A DNA stretch of 64,000 nucleotides from Sneathiella sp. (GTDB lineage: Bacteria > Pseudomonadota > Alphaproteobacteria > Sneathiellales > Sneathiellaceae). The position numbers and the translations under genes are program-made. Positions 7,075-15,337 of this stretch are shown in pieces. Numbering within the stretch: the first letter of the stretch is position 1; every line of letters begins with the position of its first letter. The notes under the pieces are model-generated. The model had not been told where the DNA came from. It saw only the letters and a program-made list of their open reading frames with translations, and did not search any database. The DNA lies in the NCBI GenBank assembly GCA_002706985.1, contig PAKP01000077.1, positions 44,814-108,813 of the forward strand. The letters are read 5' to 3'.

Positions 7075-8211
7075 TTAAAGCTCCAAACTGCGGGCAATTA
7101 TGTTGCGCTGAATTTCGCTTGTCCCTTCGCCGATAACATAGACAAAAGCATCCCGATGAAAGCGGCCGACAGGATATTCCCGCATTATACCTGCCCCACC
7201 GTGAATCCGGATTGCACTTTCCGTTACTCTGAGTGCTACCTCGGATGAGATCAGTTTTGCTTTCGATGCGGTCGCATTCGTCAGCTTGTCCTGATCAACG
7301 CACCATGCCGCGTGATACACAATCCATTTCGCCGCTTCTATTTCGGCGCTCATATCGGCCAGTTTATGCGCAATGGCCTGAAAGTCGCCAACTTTGCGGC
7401 TGCCGATTTTCCGATCACGCGCGTAAGAGATCGAAGCGTCCAGTGCAGCGCGGGCAATACCCAGGGAATTGGCTGCAACGCCGACGCGGTTCTCGGTCAA
7501 CGAGTCCAGAATAACAGGGTAGGTGCCGGTCTGTCCGCCTAAAAGACAATCGTCCGGGATGAAGGCGTCATTGATAAAGATCAGCCCCGTCTCGGAACTG
7601 CGGATGCCCTCTTTCTTGAGTTTTGAAATGTCAAATCCCTTGTTCGGCATTTCAACGATAAACAGGCTGATGGCGTCTGCCGTTGGCTCTGGTGAGGTTC
7701 TGGCAGCCAGCAGGATAAAATCGGCGATTGGCGCGTTAGTAATATACATTTTCGAGCCGTTCAGGACCCAGCCACCATCAACCTTTTCCGCCCGTGTTTT
7801 CAATCCCCGGACATTGGAGCCGACATCCGGCTCGCTCAATCCGAAGGCCGCAATCTTGTCGCCGGCAAGCGCCGGTTTGAAAAAGCGCTCTCGCTGATCG
7901 TCCGTTCCGGCTTTCCAGATAGGCCAGATACCGAGATGGGAGTGGGCGGACATGCTGGAAGCAAATGCCTGACTGACATAGCTCAACTCCTCGCGGATGA
8001 TGCAGTCCGTGATTTTATCCATTCCGGTCCCGCCGCTTTCGACAGGATAGCGCGTTCCGAGTATTCCGAGGTCGCCCCATTTCTTGAACATTTCCTTCGG
8101 GAAAGATTCGGATTCTTCCGCATCGAAGACCAGCGGTTTTATCTCCGCTTCGCAAAATCGCTTGATTGTTTCGCGGATATGCAACTGTTCTTCTGTGAAT
8201 GTGAAGTCCAT
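7075..8211 (-). CDS. Acyl-CoA dehydrogenase, classical C-terminal-Glu type
   Basis: A 378-residue FAD-dependent acyl-CoA dehydrogenase and the first gene of the leftward operon. The ATG at 8211 has AGGA eight bases upstream; a TTG one codon earlier is possible but less likely. Motifs: [11 protein letters not shown] for FAD/substrate binding, MYITNA strand, [13 protein letters not shown], and a C-terminal GEGTSEIQR whose Glu (about 362) is the usual catalytic base. It contrasts with the downstream dehydrogenase at 2728, which lacks this residue. The promoter region of about 180 bases is shared with the divergent TRAP operon. Confidence 0.93.
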   Translation of the reverse strand: MDFTFTEEQLHIRETIKRFCEAEIKPLVFDAEESESFPKEMFKKWGDLGILGTRYPVESGGTGMDKITDCIIREELSYVSQAFASSMSAHSHLGIWPIWKAGTDDQRERFFKPALAGDKIAAFGLSEPDVGSNVRGLKTRAEKVDGGWVLNGSKMYITNAPIADFILLAARTSPEPTADAISLFIVEMPNKGFDISKLKKEGIRSSETGLIFINDAFIPDDCLLGGQTGTYPVILDSLTENRVGVAANSLGIARAALDASISYARDRKIGSRKVGDFQAIAHKLADMSAEIEAAKWIVYHAAWCVDQDKLTNATASKAKLISSEVALRVTESAIRIHGGAGIMREYPVGRFHRDAFVYVIGEGTSEIQRNIIARSLEL

Positions 8212-8241
8212 CAATTTTGTCCTGTTTTTGTTGGGATGGCT

Positions 8242-8268
8242 AACTTTGATACCTAAAAATACAAAGTT
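8242..8268. promoter_or_regulatory. Inverted repeat AACTTTG-N13-CAAAGTT upstream of the acyl-CoA dehydrogenase operon
   Basis: Perfect 7-base arms at 8242-8248 and 8262-8268 flank an AT-rich 13-base spacer, 31 to 57 bases upstream of the start at 8211. Position and symmetry fit an operator over the promoter. No regulator can be assigned; the nearest is the IclR gene at 11489. Confidence 0.4.
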
Positions 8269-8334
8269 TTGTCCACAGATTAAAAAGATATTGTATTCTT
8301 CATAAAAAACATTATTCTGTAAAGAGAATTTTTG

Positions 8335-8357
8335 AGAGGCATGCCAACGGCATCTCT
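8335..8357. repeat. Interrupted palindrome in the leader of the TRAP operon
   Basis: AGAG-GC-ATGCC, then AAC, then GGCAT-CTCT form a 9-pair stem with a 2-base bulge, 42 bases before the dctQ start. It could be an operator or an RNA hairpin in the 5' leader. Nothing else in the 8212-8398 intergenic stretch stands out. Confidence 0.35.
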
Positions 8358-8398
8358 AAGCTCGATATAAAAAAGAAAAAGCGCTCTGGGAGGTGCGG

Positions 8399-8929
8399 AT
8401 GATAAAGCGGTTTCTCGACCTTATCACGGGAAGCTTCACCATGCTGGCAGGTGCCGCATTGGTGATAATGCTTTTACAGATAAGTCTCGATGTTTTCAGC
8501 AAGTATTTGTTCAATTCGCCGTTTCTATGGACGATGGACGTGGTGGCATCCTATTTGATGGTCGCCATTGTGTTCCTGCCTCTGGCTCAGGTGGAGAAAG
8601 AGAACAGCCATATTCGTGTGGAGCTCCTGACGAATGGACTCGCAAGTCAGGGTCGCCGTCTGGTTATGATCTTCTCGACAATTATTTCAGCGATCTATTT
8701 CGCGGCACTGACATGGCGGCTCTGGGGTGATGCAGTCGGTAAATATGAAATCGGCGAATATGTAATGGGCGAGGCCCAGGTCACCGTCTGGCCGGGACGT
8801 TTCTTTGTGCCCTTTGGCTGCGGCGCCCTCGTGTTGCTGTTGCTTTACAAGCTTTGGCGCTACCTCACGGAAAAAACTTTCCACGAAACCGAAGAACAGG
8901 CTGCATCGGGAGACCATTTCGATGAGTGA
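8399..8929 (+). CDS. dctQ: TRAP transporter small permease (DctQ family)
   Basis: A 176-residue integral membrane protein with four predicted helices (around residues 13-33, 46-66, 87-108 and 133-152), the size and layout of DctQ subunits. It joins the large permease to form a sodium-driven secondary uptake system fed by a periplasmic binding protein. The ATG at 8399 has GGAGG five bases upstream; the GTG at 8393 lies directly against that site. Its stop overlaps the dctM start by eight bases, so the two are coupled. It is divergent from the acyl-CoA dehydrogenase operon, which suggests that a carboxylic acid used there is the cargo, but this is inference. Confidence 0.92.
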   Translation: MIKRFLDLITGSFTMLAGAALVIMLLQISLDVFSKYLFNSPFLWTMDVVASYLMVAIVFLPLAQVEKENSHIRVELLTNGLASQGRRLVMIFSTIISAIYFAALTWRLWGDAVGKYEIGEYVMGEAQVTVWPGRFFVPFGCGALVLLLLYKLWRYLTEKTFHETEEQAASGDHFDE

Positions 8930-10229
8930 TTTACAGATTGGTTTTGTCGGCCTGGCCGTCATGGTCCTGCTGATGCTGCTCTATGTGCCGGTGGGCGTGG
9001 CGCTTGGATTTGTGGGTGCCGTTGGTATCTACTTCCTGCTTGGCTCCGGTGCGATGTGGGGGATCATTACGGCGATTCCGTATGACTTTGCAGCGCACTG
9101 GACACTGAGTTCCGTTCCCATGTTCCTGTTGATGGGATATGTCGCCTATCACGCTCAAATGACGGATGGCTTGTTCAGGACAGCGCGATTGTGGCTGTCG
9201 GCTTTGCCAGGCGGCCTTGCGATTGCTTCCATCGGTGCGAGCGCCGGCTTCTCCGCCGTCACCGGGTCGAGCCTGGCCTGTGCGGCGGCCATGGGCCGGA
9301 TCGCCGTGCCGGAAATGCTGCGCTATAAATATGACAAGGGGCTTGCGTCCGGCGTTGTCGCGGCGGCCGGTACGATCGGTTCCATGATTCCGCCCAGCAT
9401 TATGCTGCTGATATATGGTGTCTTTGCCGAAGTGCCGATCGGTCAGCTTTTTGTCGCTGGTATCATACCGGGCTTGCTCACCGCGGTAATGTTTGCGGGG
9501 ATGGTTGTAATTCGTGTGAAGGCCAATCCAGCTCTGGCACCGGACAAGGATCTGCTACCAACCTGGCATGAGCGGTTCTACTCACTGGGTGAGACCTGGC
9601 CGTTGCTGGTGATCATATTCGCTGTTATCGGCGGGCTGTTTATTGGCGTGTTTACACCGACCGAGGCAGGAGCCGTTGGCGCCTTGCTGGCCTTTGTCGT
9701 TGCGGGAATCAGAAGAAAGCTTAACCTTGAACTGATCAGGAAGTCGGTCTCCGAAACGCTGGTAAGCACGGCGGCTATTTTCGTGATCGCCATTGGCGCC
9801 GCTATCCTGACCCGCTTTCTGGCTCTGACCGGCATTCCGGACTTTCTGTCGGATTTCGTTCTGGATTCGGCGGTCAGCCCGCTCATGATTCTGGCGGGAA
9901 TGGCCGTGGTCTATCTGCTTCTGGGTATGTTCCTGGATCCCATCGGGATCATGCTGTTGACGCTGCCGATCTTTTTGCCGGTCGCGGAAGCTTCCGATAT
10001 CAACTTGATCTGGTTCGGTATCCTGATTGCCAAGTTCCTGGAGATCGCATTGATAACGCCGCCCGTCGGTCTCAACGTGTTCGTCATCAAGGGGATTGTA
10101 GGGGACGCCATATCAACGGTCACCATATTCCGGGGAATTTTATGGTTCCTCGTCGCAGACCTGATCACCATGTCACTGCTGATCATTTTCCCGGAAATAA
10201 GCCTGTGGCTGCCGCAGTTGATGAACTGA
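8922..10229 (+). CDS. dctM: TRAP transporter large permease (DctM family)
   Basis: A 435-residue membrane protein with about 12 helices. It has typical DctM features: GSMIPPSIMLLIYG in the middle, FTPTEAGAVGALLAF, and a C-terminal MFLDPIGIMLLTLPIFLPV. It carries out sodium-coupled import across the inner membrane. The start at 8922 overlaps the end of dctQ; a much longer in-frame extension to 8805 lies inside dctQ and is rejected. The binding protein gene follows 68 bases downstream, an uncommon order (Q-M-P) compared with P-Q-M elsewhere in this window. Confidence 0.95.
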   Translation: MSDLQIGFVGLAVMVLLMLLYVPVGVALGFVGAVGIYFLLGSGAMWGIITAIPYDFAAHWTLSSVPMFLLMGYVAYHAQMTDGLFRTARLWLSALPGGLAIASIGASAGFSAVTGSSLACAAAMGRIAVPEMLRYKYDKGLASGVVAAAGTIGSMIPPSIMLLIYGVFAEVPIGQLFVAGIIPGLLTAVMFAGMVVIRVKANPALAPDKDLLPTWHERFYSLGETWPLLVIIFAVIGGLFIGVFTPTEAGAVGALLAFVVAGIRRKLNLELIRKSVSETLVSTAAIFVIAIGAAILTRFLALTGIPDFLSDFVLDSAVSPLMILAGMAVVYLLLGMFLDPIGIMLLTLPIFLPVAEASDINLIWFGILIAKFLEIALITPPVGLNVFVIKGIVGDAISTVTIFRGILWFLVADLITMSLLIIFPEISLWLPQLMN

Positions 10230-10297
10230 CGGTATCCGTAATATCGAAACTTCAACCTGTAAAACCAACCAAAATAAAAAAGAGAGGATAAGTAGTT

Positions 10298-11440
10298 ATG
10301 ATAAAAAGAATATCCAAAACGTCATTCGTGACGGGGCTGGCCCTTGCGGCTTCTGTTGCCCTGTCCGGGACGGCGCTCGCGAAAGATCAGGGACGGTTCG
10401 CATCCTTCCTGTCGCCGAAGAATCCGGTTGTTGAGTTCGGTGCGGAGCCGTTTATCGAGCGGGTAGAGAAAGACTCAAACGGTGAACTGACCTTCAAGCT
10501 TTTCGCAGGTGGTTCTCTGCTTGGCGGTAAAAACATGGTTCAGGGGCTGCGTGACGGTGTGGCCGATATCGGCCAGATTGTCTTTGGCTATTATCCGGCT
10601 GAATTTCCCTACGCAAGCCTGATTGCGGATATGGCGATTTACGGCACCTACCCACCGGCGGTTTCCGCGGCGGTAACAGAGTTCAACTTCCTGCATTGCC
10701 AGGGCTGCCTGGATGACTATAAGAGAAATGGTCTTGTGGTTCTCGGGTCTGCCAGTACGTCCGCATATCAGTTGCTCGGCAAGGAAGACGTCAGCGAACT
10801 GGAATCGCTGAAAGGCATGAGGATTCGCGCGGCCGGCGCGCTGTGGTCCCGCTGGCTGGATTATGTGGGTGCCATTCCTGTTTCCATGCCGTCCAGTGAA
10901 ATGTACGAATCTATTTCCCGTGGACAGGTTGACGTTGTGATGCAGCCGATTGGCGCAATGAAAAGCCACAGTATCTGGGATATCGCGAAGAAAGCGACAA
11001 TCCTTAATCTCGGTACATATCGGTCATGGGGTATTTTCTCCATCAGCGCAAAATATTGGGATACCCTCAGCGTTCCAGAGCGGGAAATCCTGATGAAAAA
11101 CGCAGCCATTGGTCTGATTGATACATCTGCAGGCTATATGGTGAAGGACGCTGAAGCCGAGGCGATGCTGGAAGAAAAAGGCGTGGAATTGATCGAACCA
11201 TCTGAAGGGCTTAAAAACTCAGTGACCGAGTTCCTGAAGACCGACCGGGCGACCGTGATTGAAACGGCCAAAACGCAATATAAAATTGCGGATCCGGAAC
11301 CGTTGATGGACAAGTTCGTCGAGCTGATCGAAAAATGGGAAGCTAAATTCGAACCCATCAAGGGGGACAATGCGGCAATGGCCGATATGCTGTGGAACGA
11401 AGTTTTCGCGAAAGTTGACCCAGCGACATTGGGTCAGTAA
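10298..11440 (+). CDS. dctP: TRAP transporter periplasmic substrate-binding protein (DctP family)
   Basis: A 380-residue exported protein. A signal peptide (KR near the start, hydrophobic core, cleavage after TALA around residue 28) is followed by a DctP fold. The conserved arginine-bearing segment LKGMRIRAAGALWSRWL aligns with the carboxylate-binding region of the family; MPSSEMYESISRGQVDVV follows it. It carries several cysteines (CQGC near residue 133). The specific ligand is unknown. AGAGAGGA lies 7-14 bases upstream of the ATG. A strong terminator follows, so it ends the operon. Confidence 0.94.
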   Translation: MIKRISKTSFVTGLALAASVALSGTALAKDQGRFASFLSPKNPVVEFGAEPFIERVEKDSNGELTFKLFAGGSLLGGKNMVQGLRDGVADIGQIVFGYYPAEFPYASLIADMAIYGTYPPAVSAAVTEFNFLHCQGCLDDYKRNGLVVLGSASTSAYQLLGKEDVSELESLKGMRIRAAGALWSRWLDYVGAIPVSMPSSEMYESISRGQVDVVMQPIGAMKSHSIWDIAKKATILNLGTYRSWGIFSISAKYWDTLSVPEREILMKNAAIGLIDTSAGYMVKDAEAEAMLEEKGVELIEPSEGLKNSVTEFLKTDRATVIETAKTQYKIADPEPLMDKFVELIEKWEAKFEPIKGDNAAMADMLWNEVFAKVDPATLGQ

Positions 11441-11448
11441 GGAATATC

Positions 11449-11487
11449 GGGGTGAACGGGAATATCTCGTTCATCCCATTTTTTTTT
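11449..11487 (+). terminator. Rho-independent terminator of the TRAP operon
   Basis: GGGGTGAACG (11449-11458) pairs with CGTTCATCCC (11468-11477) with one G-U pair, then a run of nine T (11479-11487). It lies between the convergent dctP and IclR genes. The T-run follows on the plus strand only. Confidence 0.85.
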
Positions 11488-11488
11488 C

Positions 11489-12274
11489 TTAGCTTTTCTG
11501 GGGCATTCCCTGAATTGCAGCCGTGACGGTTAGGGCCGTTTGTTTGACCGCCTCCGCTATTTTCTCCAGTTTCTTATTATCGAGCTGAGCTGTGACGGCA
11601 ACGGCGCTGATGGTCATTGCGGGGTGATCCTCGGCATCGAAGATCGGCGCAGAGACAGTGGTAAATCCTTGCGAGAAGTTGCCCTCGTCGATTGCGCATT
11701 TGCTCTCCCTGACGTCGGCCAGGCTGTCATACCATTCTTCAAAGGGCGCAGGATTTTCGATACGTATCTTTGAATAAGCGGATTTGAGCTGTTGCTTCGA
11801 CAGACCGGAAAAGGCGGCATAGCAGCGGCCGAGAGCGCCGACAAAACAGGGCAGGCGCTGGCCGATATTCATATTAATGCTGATAACGGAGCCCGGTCCG
11901 GAATTGGCGATCAGCATAACGCGGTCATCCTGCATTTTTTGCCACAAGGTGAGGGTCACCTGATTTTCGACCGAAATTTTATCGAGCAACGGCTGCACCA
12001 GCCGCACAAGGCTAGCACCATTCAATGCGGAATGCGCAATTTCAACCAGCCCGAGGCCGATCTGATATGTTTTTGTATCCGGATTAAAAACAACAAGCCC
12101 TTCATGAACAAGTGTCCGGAGTAGGTTGAAGCAGGTACTCGGATTGATGTTAAGATCGCGGGCAACTTGCGTCACGCCAAGTGGAGAGCTGCTCGCACTC
12201 AAGTAACGTAGAACGCTGATACCGCCGACAAGTGCACCAACTAGCTTGGTTTGGGGAATTGTTTCACTATCCAT
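11489..12274 (-). CDS. IclR-family transcriptional regulator
   Basis: A 261-residue regulator. Residues about 12-75 form the winged helix (LRYLSASSSPLGVTQVARDL, NPSTCFNLLRTLVHEGLV), and residues about 90-255 the IclR effector domain (FVGALGRCYAAFSG, DEGNFSQGFTTVSAPIFD). Family members sense small organic acids or aromatics and act as activators or repressors of adjacent catabolic genes. It lies between the TRAP operon (convergent) and the 2-oxo acid dehydrogenase operon (divergent, 290-base gap). It therefore probably controls one or both and connects the transporter with the enzymes. A palindrome at 12361-12375 is its candidate site. Confidence 0.92.
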   Translation of the reverse strand: MDSETIPQTKLVGALVGGISVLRYLSASSSPLGVTQVARDLNINPSTCFNLLRTLVHEGLVVFNPDTKTYQIGLGLVEIAHSALNGASLVRLVQPLLDKISVENQVTLTLWQKMQDDRVMLIANSGPGSVISINMNIGQRLPCFVGALGRCYAAFSGLSKQQLKSAYSKIRIENPAPFEEWYDSLADVRESKCAIDEGNFSQGFTTVSAPIFDAEDHPAMTISAVAVTAQLDNKKLEKIAEAVKQTALTVTAAIQGMPQKS

Positions 12275-12360
12275 AGTACAAAGCTATTCGTATTATTTGC
12301 ATCGTATTTTCTATCACTTAAAACGCAATGTTCTTATTCCGGCAATTTGGAACTTAACCC

Positions 12361-12375
12361 CTGTTCAACGAACAG
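12361..12375. promoter_or_regulatory. 15-base palindrome CTGTTC-AAC-GAACAG, candidate IclR operator
   Basis: A perfect 6-3-6 inverted repeat lies 87 bases upstream of the IclR gene and 190 bases upstream of the E1 alpha gene. IclR-family operators are commonly palindromes of about 15 bases. Assignment to this regulator rests on position only. Confidence 0.45.
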
Positions 12376-12491
12376 CAAATTCTAGCATGCTTGAAATGTA
12401 ACAAGAAAGCCAATTAAATCCAACCATCGCCTGCGTTCCCCCTCACAAAATCAATTTGCCTTTGCGGGTGGGATAATCTTCTGATATTCTC

Positions 12492-12525
12492 TTGACAGAA
12501 AACTATTCTCATATAGAAATATAAT
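12492..12525 (+). promoter_or_regulatory. Possible promoter of the 2-oxo acid dehydrogenase operon
   Basis: TTGACA at 12492-12497 is followed by TAGAAA 16 bases later (12514-12519) and by TATAAT at 12520-12525 with a non-standard 22-base gap. The stretch between is AT rich and partly palindromic (around 12506-12523). The exact -10 element is uncertain. Confidence 0.4.
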
Positions 12526-12564
12526 CAAGATAATTGTACTGCCTTGTCAAATTAGGGGCGCGGG

Positions 12565-13554
12565 ATGAAATCAACAAAAGCAGGAAAACCTGCTTCCAAA
12601 TCGCAGCTGCTGGATTTTTACGAACGGATGCTGTTGGTCCGGGAGGCCGAGAACAAACTTTCATCACTTTTCGCCGATGGCGAAGTTCCCGGCTTTATTC
12701 ATCTGAGCATCGGACAGGAAGCCGTTTGCGTCGGCGTTACCGCCGCTCTGGAAAAGCAGGACACATTGGCATCCAATCATCGCGGTCACGGTCATGCCTT
12801 GTCGAAGGGTGTCGAGCTTGAGAGCTTCTTCCTTGAAATTATGGGCAAGGAAGAGGGTATTTGCGGCGGTCGCGGCGGCTCCATGCATGTGGCAGACATG
12901 TCCGTCGGGATGCTGGGGGCCAACGGTATTGTCGGTGCCGGTATTCCACTAGCCATCGGCAGCGCGCTCGCGCATCAGGTCAGGAAGAACGATGCAATTG
13001 CCGTTGTGTTTTTCGGGGATGGTGCTCTTGCAGAAGGCGTTCTTCATGAAAGTTTCAATCTGGCCGCGCTGTGGAAGCTGCCGGTTCTCTTCGTTTGTGA
13101 GAATAACGGATGGTCCGAATTTTCTCCGGCAAATCTCCAGTTCGTCGCCAACGTCAGGGACCTCGCAAAGGCATTTGATATTCCGTCGCAATGCGTTGAC
13201 GGAAACGAGATTCTGGATGTTCATAAAGCCGCGGAAGAACTGACCGCTGCCGCGCGCCGGGGTGACGGCCCGCAGCTTCTGGAGTGCATAACGCATCGCG
13301 TGCGGGGTCATTTTGAGGGCGATCCGCAGAAGTATCGGACGGAGGAGGAAATGACGTCACTCTCCGAGCATGACCCGATTACCAAATTTGAAAAACTGGT
13401 TGCGACGAAACGGATAACAAAAAAAGAAATGCAGTCCGTTCGCGACAAGATAAATCAAAAGATTTCAAATGCGGTTGATGCCGGTCGCGGTGGAAGCGAT
13501 CCGGATTTCGAGCGTGCCAGAACGGATGTCTATACGGCAGGGGAGGGCCTCTGA
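12565..13554 (+). CDS. Thiamine-dependent 2-oxo acid dehydrogenase E1 component, alpha subunit
   Basis: A 329-residue E1 alpha subunit of the pyruvate/acetoin/branched-chain dehydrogenase type. Together with the beta subunit it decarboxylates a 2-oxo acid and loads the acyl group on lipoate. The thiamine diphosphate motif is complete: GDGALAEGVLHE with a downstream ENN. HRGHGHALSKG and GGRGGSMHV match the family phosphorylation-loop region. The beta subunit starts two bases after its stop. The size fits AcoA-like subunits, but no acetoin-specific partner genes are present, so the substrate is left open. Confidence 0.93.
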   Translation: MKSTKAGKPASKSQLLDFYERMLLVREAENKLSSLFADGEVPGFIHLSIGQEAVCVGVTAALEKQDTLASNHRGHGHALSKGVELESFFLEIMGKEEGICGGRGGSMHVADMSVGMLGANGIVGAGIPLAIGSALAHQVRKNDAIAVVFFGDGALAEGVLHESFNLAALWKLPVLFVCENNGWSEFSPANLQFVANVRDLAKAFDIPSQCVDGNEILDVHKAAEELTAAARRGDGPQLLECITHRVRGHFEGDPQKYRTEEEMTSLSEHDPITKFEKLVATKRITKKEMQSVRDKINQKISNAVDAGRGGSDPDFERARTDVYTAGEGL

Positions 13555-13556
13555 CG

Positions 13557-14531
13557 ATGGCTGAAGTGAGATATGCCAAAGCCATCAATATGGCGCTGGA
13601 CGAAGCATTGAGCGAGGATCCCTCTGTCGTTCTCTTCGGCGAAGATGTCGCCCAGGCGGGCGGTCCGTTCGGCGTGACGCGCGGTCTTCTGGACAAGCAT
13701 GGCGAACTGCGGGTGCGTGATACGCCGATATCCGAGGCGACCATTGTCGGCGCTGCCGTCGGCGCCGCTATGAGCGGGTTGAAGCCCGTTGTTGAAATCA
13801 TGTTCATGGATTTCGTGGCGATTTCCATGGATGCACTGGTCAATCAGGCGGCGAAGGCGCGCTTCATGTTTGGCGGTCAGTGCACGGTTCCCATGGTGCT
13901 GCGTACACCACATGGTGGAGGCGTCAATGCCGGTCCGCAGCATTCCCAATGTCTTGAAGCCTGGTTTGCTCATATTCCGGGACTGAAAGTCGTCGTGCCA
14001 AGCAATCCGTCTGATGCCAACAAACTTCTAAAGGCCGCGATTGCGGATCCGGATCCCGTCATTTTTATCGAGAACAAGGCGATGTATTCCTTGAAAGGGG
14101 AGATGAGCGAGACCGAAGAGGACGTTGCGATTGGCAAAGCGCGCATCGCGCGATCGGGCACGGATGTGACGATTGTCAGTTACGGCGCGGCTGTCAATAC
14201 GGCGCTTGCAGCGGCGAAAACACTTGCCCAAAGCAACATCGAGGCGGAAGTGATCGATCTGCGCTCCATCCAGCCATGGGATGAAGCGGCAGTTCTTGAA
14301 TCGCTCTCCCGGACGCACCGGCTGGTTATCCTGCACGAAGCCGTGACCAGCTTCGGCGTTGGTGCCGAGATTGCGGCCCGGATGGCGGACATCGGCTTTG
14401 ATGAGCTAGATGCGCCGATCGTCCGCGTGGGGGCACCTTTTATGCCGGTTCCTTTCGCCAAGTCACTTGAAAGTCAATATCTGCCGAATACGGACAAAGT
14501 CATTGCCGCCGTAGAGCAGGTTCTTGCCTAA
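13557..14531 (+). CDS. Thiamine-dependent 2-oxo acid dehydrogenase E1 component, beta subunit
   Basis: A 324-residue E1 beta subunit of usual length. It shows the family landmarks LFGEDVAQAGGPFGVTRGL near residues 24-42, DTPISEATIVGAAVGAA, IMFMDF, and the C-terminal transketolase domain with GTDVTIVSYGAAV and VIDLRSIQPWD. It forms the heterotetrameric E1 with the alpha subunit and binds the E2 core. It is followed, after 18 bases, by an enoyl-CoA hydratase gene that separates E1 from E2, an unusual arrangement. Confidence 0.94.
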   Translation: MAEVRYAKAINMALDEALSEDPSVVLFGEDVAQAGGPFGVTRGLLDKHGELRVRDTPISEATIVGAAVGAAMSGLKPVVEIMFMDFVAISMDALVNQAAKARFMFGGQCTVPMVLRTPHGGGVNAGPQHSQCLEAWFAHIPGLKVVVPSNPSDANKLLKAAIADPDPVIFIENKAMYSLKGEMSETEEDVAIGKARIARSGTDVTIVSYGAAVNTALAAAKTLAQSNIEAEVIDLRSIQPWDEAAVLESLSRTHRLVILHEAVTSFGVGAEIAARMADIGFDELDAPIVRVGAPFMPVPFAKSLESQYLPNTDKVIAAVEQVLA

Positions 14532-14549
14532 ATACCCGGAGAATAAATT

Positions 14550-15335
14550 ATGGCCGAAAAAGCTATTCTGATCGAGAAAGACGGGCCTGTCGCGACGCTC
14601 ACGATAAATCGCCCGAAAACGCTGAACGCACTTGATGTTCCGACCCTTCTGGAGATGGAGCAAGCCCTCACAAGCCTTAAAAATGATGATTCCGTGCGGG
14701 TGATCGTTTTTACCGGTTCCGGCGACAGGGCCTTTATCGCAGGTGGGGACATCAGCGATTTGAACTCGCGTCAGGGCCTTGCGCATTATCAGGAGTTTGC
14801 GGAAGTTATTCACAGGGTTTTCCGCCGGATCGAAAGCTGTGAAAAGCCGACTATCGGTGCGGTAAACGGCTGGGCGCTGGGTGGGGGAACCGAACTCATC
14901 CTGGCGCTCGATATTCGCATCCTCTCGGATAAATCAAGGCTGGGCCTGCCGGAGATTACGCTTGGACTGTTCCCGGGCGCTGGCGGCACTCAGCGGATTA
15001 TCCGGCAGATTCCTCTATGTCGGGCAAAACAGCTCATGTTTACAGGCGATCAGATCGGCGCGCAGGAGGCGGTTGATCTTGGTCTTGCCAATCAGGTGGT
15101 ACCCGCAGAGGACCTGATGAAGGTTGTCTATGAAGAGGCCAACAAGATCGCCCAGAAATCACCGCTTGTTCTGAAACTATTGAAGCGCGGATTGCTCCAT
15201 GGGGCGGACATGCCTCTTTCGGCGGCCTTGCCCTATGAGCAGAGCCTGATCGGCCTTGTCCTGGATTCCGAGGATGCCCATGAGGGATGCTCCGCCTTTC
15301 TGGAAAAGCGGCCTGCGAATTTCAAAGGGAAGTAA
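14550..15335 (+). CDS. Enoyl-CoA hydratase (crotonase family), both catalytic glutamates present
   Basis: A 261-residue crotonase. It keeps the oxyanion-hole segment GSGDRAFIAGGDI, the first catalytic Glu in GGGTELILALD and the second in LGLPEITLGLFPGAGGTQR. It would hydrate a 2-enoyl-CoA to a 3-hydroxyacyl-CoA. Placement between E1 beta and E2 of a 2-oxo acid dehydrogenase, with an acyl-CoA dehydrogenase and an acyl-CoA ligase downstream, suggests that the CoA product of the dehydrogenase is oxidised and hydrated in the same pathway. E2 starts two bases after its stop. Confidence 0.93.
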   Translation: MAEKAILIEKDGPVATLTINRPKTLNALDVPTLLEMEQALTSLKNDDSVRVIVFTGSGDRAFIAGGDISDLNSRQGLAHYQEFAEVIHRVFRRIESCEKPTIGAVNGWALGGGTELILALDIRILSDKSRLGLPEITLGLFPGAGGTQRIIRQIPLCRAKQLMFTGDQIGAQEAVDLGLANQVVPAEDLMKVVYEEANKIAQKSPLVLKLLKRGLLHGADMPLSAALPYEQSLIGLVLDSEDAHEGCSAFLEKRPANFKGK

Positions 15336-15337
15336 GT

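Noticed and set aside
8805..8921. In-frame N-terminal extension of the TRAP large permease
   Set aside because: It lies inside the dctQ gene in another frame and reads as a Cys-rich and basic non-family sequence. The ATG at 8922 begins exactly at the family N-terminus.
12498..12519. TTGACA and TATAAT upstream of the E1 alpha gene as one standard promoter
   Set aside because: The 22-base spacing is too long for a normal sigma-70 promoter; only a tentative promoter feature is listed.
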